From NCBI GenBank assembly GCA_051953655.1, contig JBQCIO010000218.1, forward strand, positions 1 to 7,587: a stretch of DNA of 7,587 nt, given 5' to 3'. The translations under genes were made by a program, and so were the position numbers. The DNA is from JBQCHF01 sp051953655 (GTDB taxonomy: Bacteria; Actinomycetota; Actinomycetes; Motilibacterales; Motilibacteraceae). The first letter of the stretch is position 1. Each line of letters begins with the position of its first letter. Under the pieces are notes generated by a model. That model saw only the letters and a list, made by a program, of their open reading frames with translations. It was not told where the DNA came from and ran no database searches. Below, piece after piece: positions 6,820 through 7,587 of the stretch.

Positions 6820-6844
6820 GCGGGTGCCGCGGTGCGCGCCTCCC

Positions 6845-6850
6845 TAGGGT
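6845..6850 (+). promoter_or_regulatory. Candidate -10 for leaderless transcription of the downstream membrane protein
   Basis: TAGGGT fits TANNNT and ends six bases before the GTG at 6857, so a transcript initiating at the usual distance would begin on the start codon itself. Leaderless messages of this form are common in actinobacteria. The overlapping AGGG and GGAG words could instead act as a ribosome binding site on a read-through transcript from dnaE1. No -35 element is evident. Confidence 0.4.
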
Positions 6851-6856
6851 GGAGAC

Positions 6857-7453
6857 GTGACAGGCAGCAGCACGGCGACGGCGCACCGTGAGCCAGTGGT
6901 AGCAGGCCGCCCGCTGGTCGCGCCGGTGCTGCGCACGCTGCCGGTCGTGCCGCTGGTCGACCGCGCCCGCTGGCGCGCCGAGCTGGGGCTCGCGCTGGTG
7001 CTGACCGGCCTGGCCTGCCTGCTCGGGCTGGTCGTCGGCGCGCTCTGGGCCCTGGTGGCGCCGCAGCCGGTGTGGGTCGTCGTCGACGGCGGCCTGCTCA
7101 TGGACTCGCTCACCTCCGGCGCCCTGGTGGCCGCCGACGGCTGGCTGGCCGTCCTCTGCCTGCTGGCCGGCCTGCTGCTCGCCGCGCTCGCCGTGCGCCG
7201 CTGGCCGCACCACCCGGTCGGCGCGCTGGCCGGGCTGGTCGGCGGCGGCGTCGCCGGCGCGGTGGTGGCGGCCTGGCTGGGGCAGGCGCTGCGCTCGGCC
7301 GACGTCGTCGCCCGCGCCGCCGGCCTGCCGCTGGGCGCCCGCGTGGACGGCGGCCTCACCCTGCGCGCCCCCGGCGTGCTGCTCTTCTGGCCGATCGCCA
7401 GCACCCTGCTCGTGCTGGTCTGGGCCGCCTGGAGCGAGCGCGCGCACCGCTGA
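6857..7453 (+). CDS. Small multi-pass membrane protein resembling DUF2567
   Basis: The 198-aa product is an integral membrane protein of unknown function. After a hydrophilic N-terminus of about 42 residues (ending near the basic DRARWRAE) it has about four hydrophobic segments: residues 43-67 (GLALVLTGLACLLGLVVGAL), 92-113 (a Leu/Ala-rich helix ending in VRRW), 119-137 (GALAGLVGGGVAGAVVAAWL) and 174-190 (GVLLFWPIASTLLVLVW). The pattern of a first helix ending in ALWALVAPQ, a VAADGWLAVL segment and an Arg-Arg loop recalls DUF2567 membrane proteins of actinobacteria. That is a remembered resemblance, not a search. The gene starts 37 bases after dnaE1 in the same direction and could be co-transcribed or use its own leaderless promoter. 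GTG 6857 is preferred over the in-frame GTG at 6896, which lacks both a promoter and a ribosome binding site. Four basic or polar C-terminal residues (ERAHR) likely face the cytoplasm. Confidence 0.8.
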   Translation: MTGSSTATAHREPVVAGRPLVAPVLRTLPVVPLVDRARWRAELGLALVLTGLACLLGLVVGALWALVAPQPVWVVVDGGLLMDSLTSGALVAADGWLAVLCLLAGLLLAALAVRRWPHHPVGALAGLVGGGVAGAVVAAWLGQALRSADVVARAAGLPLGARVDGGLTLRAPGVLLFWPIASTLLVLVWAAWSERAHR

Positions 7454-7521
7454 GCACCAGCGCAAGCCGATCGAGCACCGGAGCCGCTGGCACCGACGTC
7501 GATCCTGCCGGGCCTCGCCCG

Positions 7522-7545
7522 AACGATCACGTGCACGCGATCGTT
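7522..7545. repeat. 24-base imperfect palindrome centred on GTGCAC
   Basis: AACGATC (7522-7528) and GATCGTT (7539-7545) flank the palindromic core CGTGCACG, giving 22 of 24 symmetric positions. The one mismatched pair is A/C on the plus strand and therefore G/T on the minus strand. An RNA made leftward could close it as G-U, while a rightward RNA would have an internal A-C mismatch. It begins 69 bases after the stop codon of the membrane protein gene. It could be a terminator arm, especially for a convergent or leftward transcript, or a DNA operator. Confidence 0.75.
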
Positions 7546-7548
7546 TCA

Positions 7549-7580
7549 TGCTTACCGCGACAGATCTGTCGCGGTAAGCA
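7549..7580. repeat. 32-base perfect palindrome
   Basis: The half-site TGCTTACCGCGACAGA (7549-7564) is followed directly by its exact reverse complement through 7580. As RNA it would fold into a very stable stem of about 14 bp with a GAUC tetraloop. As DNA it has the size and dyad symmetry of an operator for a dimeric or double-dimeric regulator such as a TetR-type repressor. It sits three bases after the neighbouring 24-base palindrome and runs into a purine stretch AGGGAAGG at 7580-7587 that could be the ribosome binding site of the next gene. No T-run follows on the plus strand, so a standard intrinsic terminator is not clearly indicated. Confidence 0.9.
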
Positions 7581-7587
7581 GGGAAGG

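Noticed and set aside
4440..6860. Long plus-strand frame overlapping dnaE1 in another phase
   Set aside because: Its translation is Arg/Pro/Gly/His-rich and domain-free, and it shadows the conserved polymerase core, so it is not a gene.
7454..7587. CRISPR-like or integration-site interpretation of the palindromes at the right end
   Set aside because: There are no repeated units with spacers, no tRNA 3' end and no integrase gene in view. Two different palindromes are not a repeat array.

Overview
The window looks like ordinary core chromosome of a very GC-rich actinomycete. The main evidence is strong third-position G/C bias, GTG starts, an actinobacterial-type replicative polymerase DnaE1 that keeps its full PHP metal site, and a penicillin-binding lipoprotein of the kind found in mycobacteria and relatives. 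Geodermatophilaceae or a neighbouring lineage is my best guess, but this is inference from overall flavour and not a match I could run.

Layout. (1) Positions 1-519, + strand: the 3' end of a GH15 glucoamylase-like glycosidase whose start lies left of the window. (2) Positions 520-828: a 309-base convergent gap holding an inverted-repeat family (core GCRGATCTTG, three copies), with a MITE-like outline and possible terminators. (3) Positions 829-2892, - strand: a class B penicillin-binding lipoprotein with a MecA-type NTF2-like N-terminal domain and an intact SxxK/SxN/KTG transpeptidase. (4) Positions 2893-3291: a 399-base divergent gap with candidate promoters for both genes, a small inverted repeat over the dnaE1 promoter candidate, and three tandem copies of a 14-base unit next to the dnaE1 ribosome binding site. 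(5) Positions 3292-6819, + strand: dnaE1, complete at 1175 aa. (6) Positions 6857-7453, + strand: a 198-aa multi-pass membrane protein resembling DUF2567, 37 bases after dnaE1, with a possible leaderless promoter in the gap. (7) Positions 7454-7587: two consecutive large palindromes (a 24-base imperfect one and a 32-base perfect one), then an AGGGAAGG stretch at the window edge that could be the ribosome binding site of the next gene.

The genes do not form one pathway: polysaccharide hydrolysis, cell-wall crosslinking, chromosome replication and an unknown membrane function sit side by side. The only shared control suggested is the divergent region between the penicillin-binding protein and dnaE1. 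I found no evidence of a new multi-gene system, CRISPR array, insertion sequence with a transposase, tRNA or rRNA. The most unusual material is the non-coding repeat structure in the three intergenic regions.
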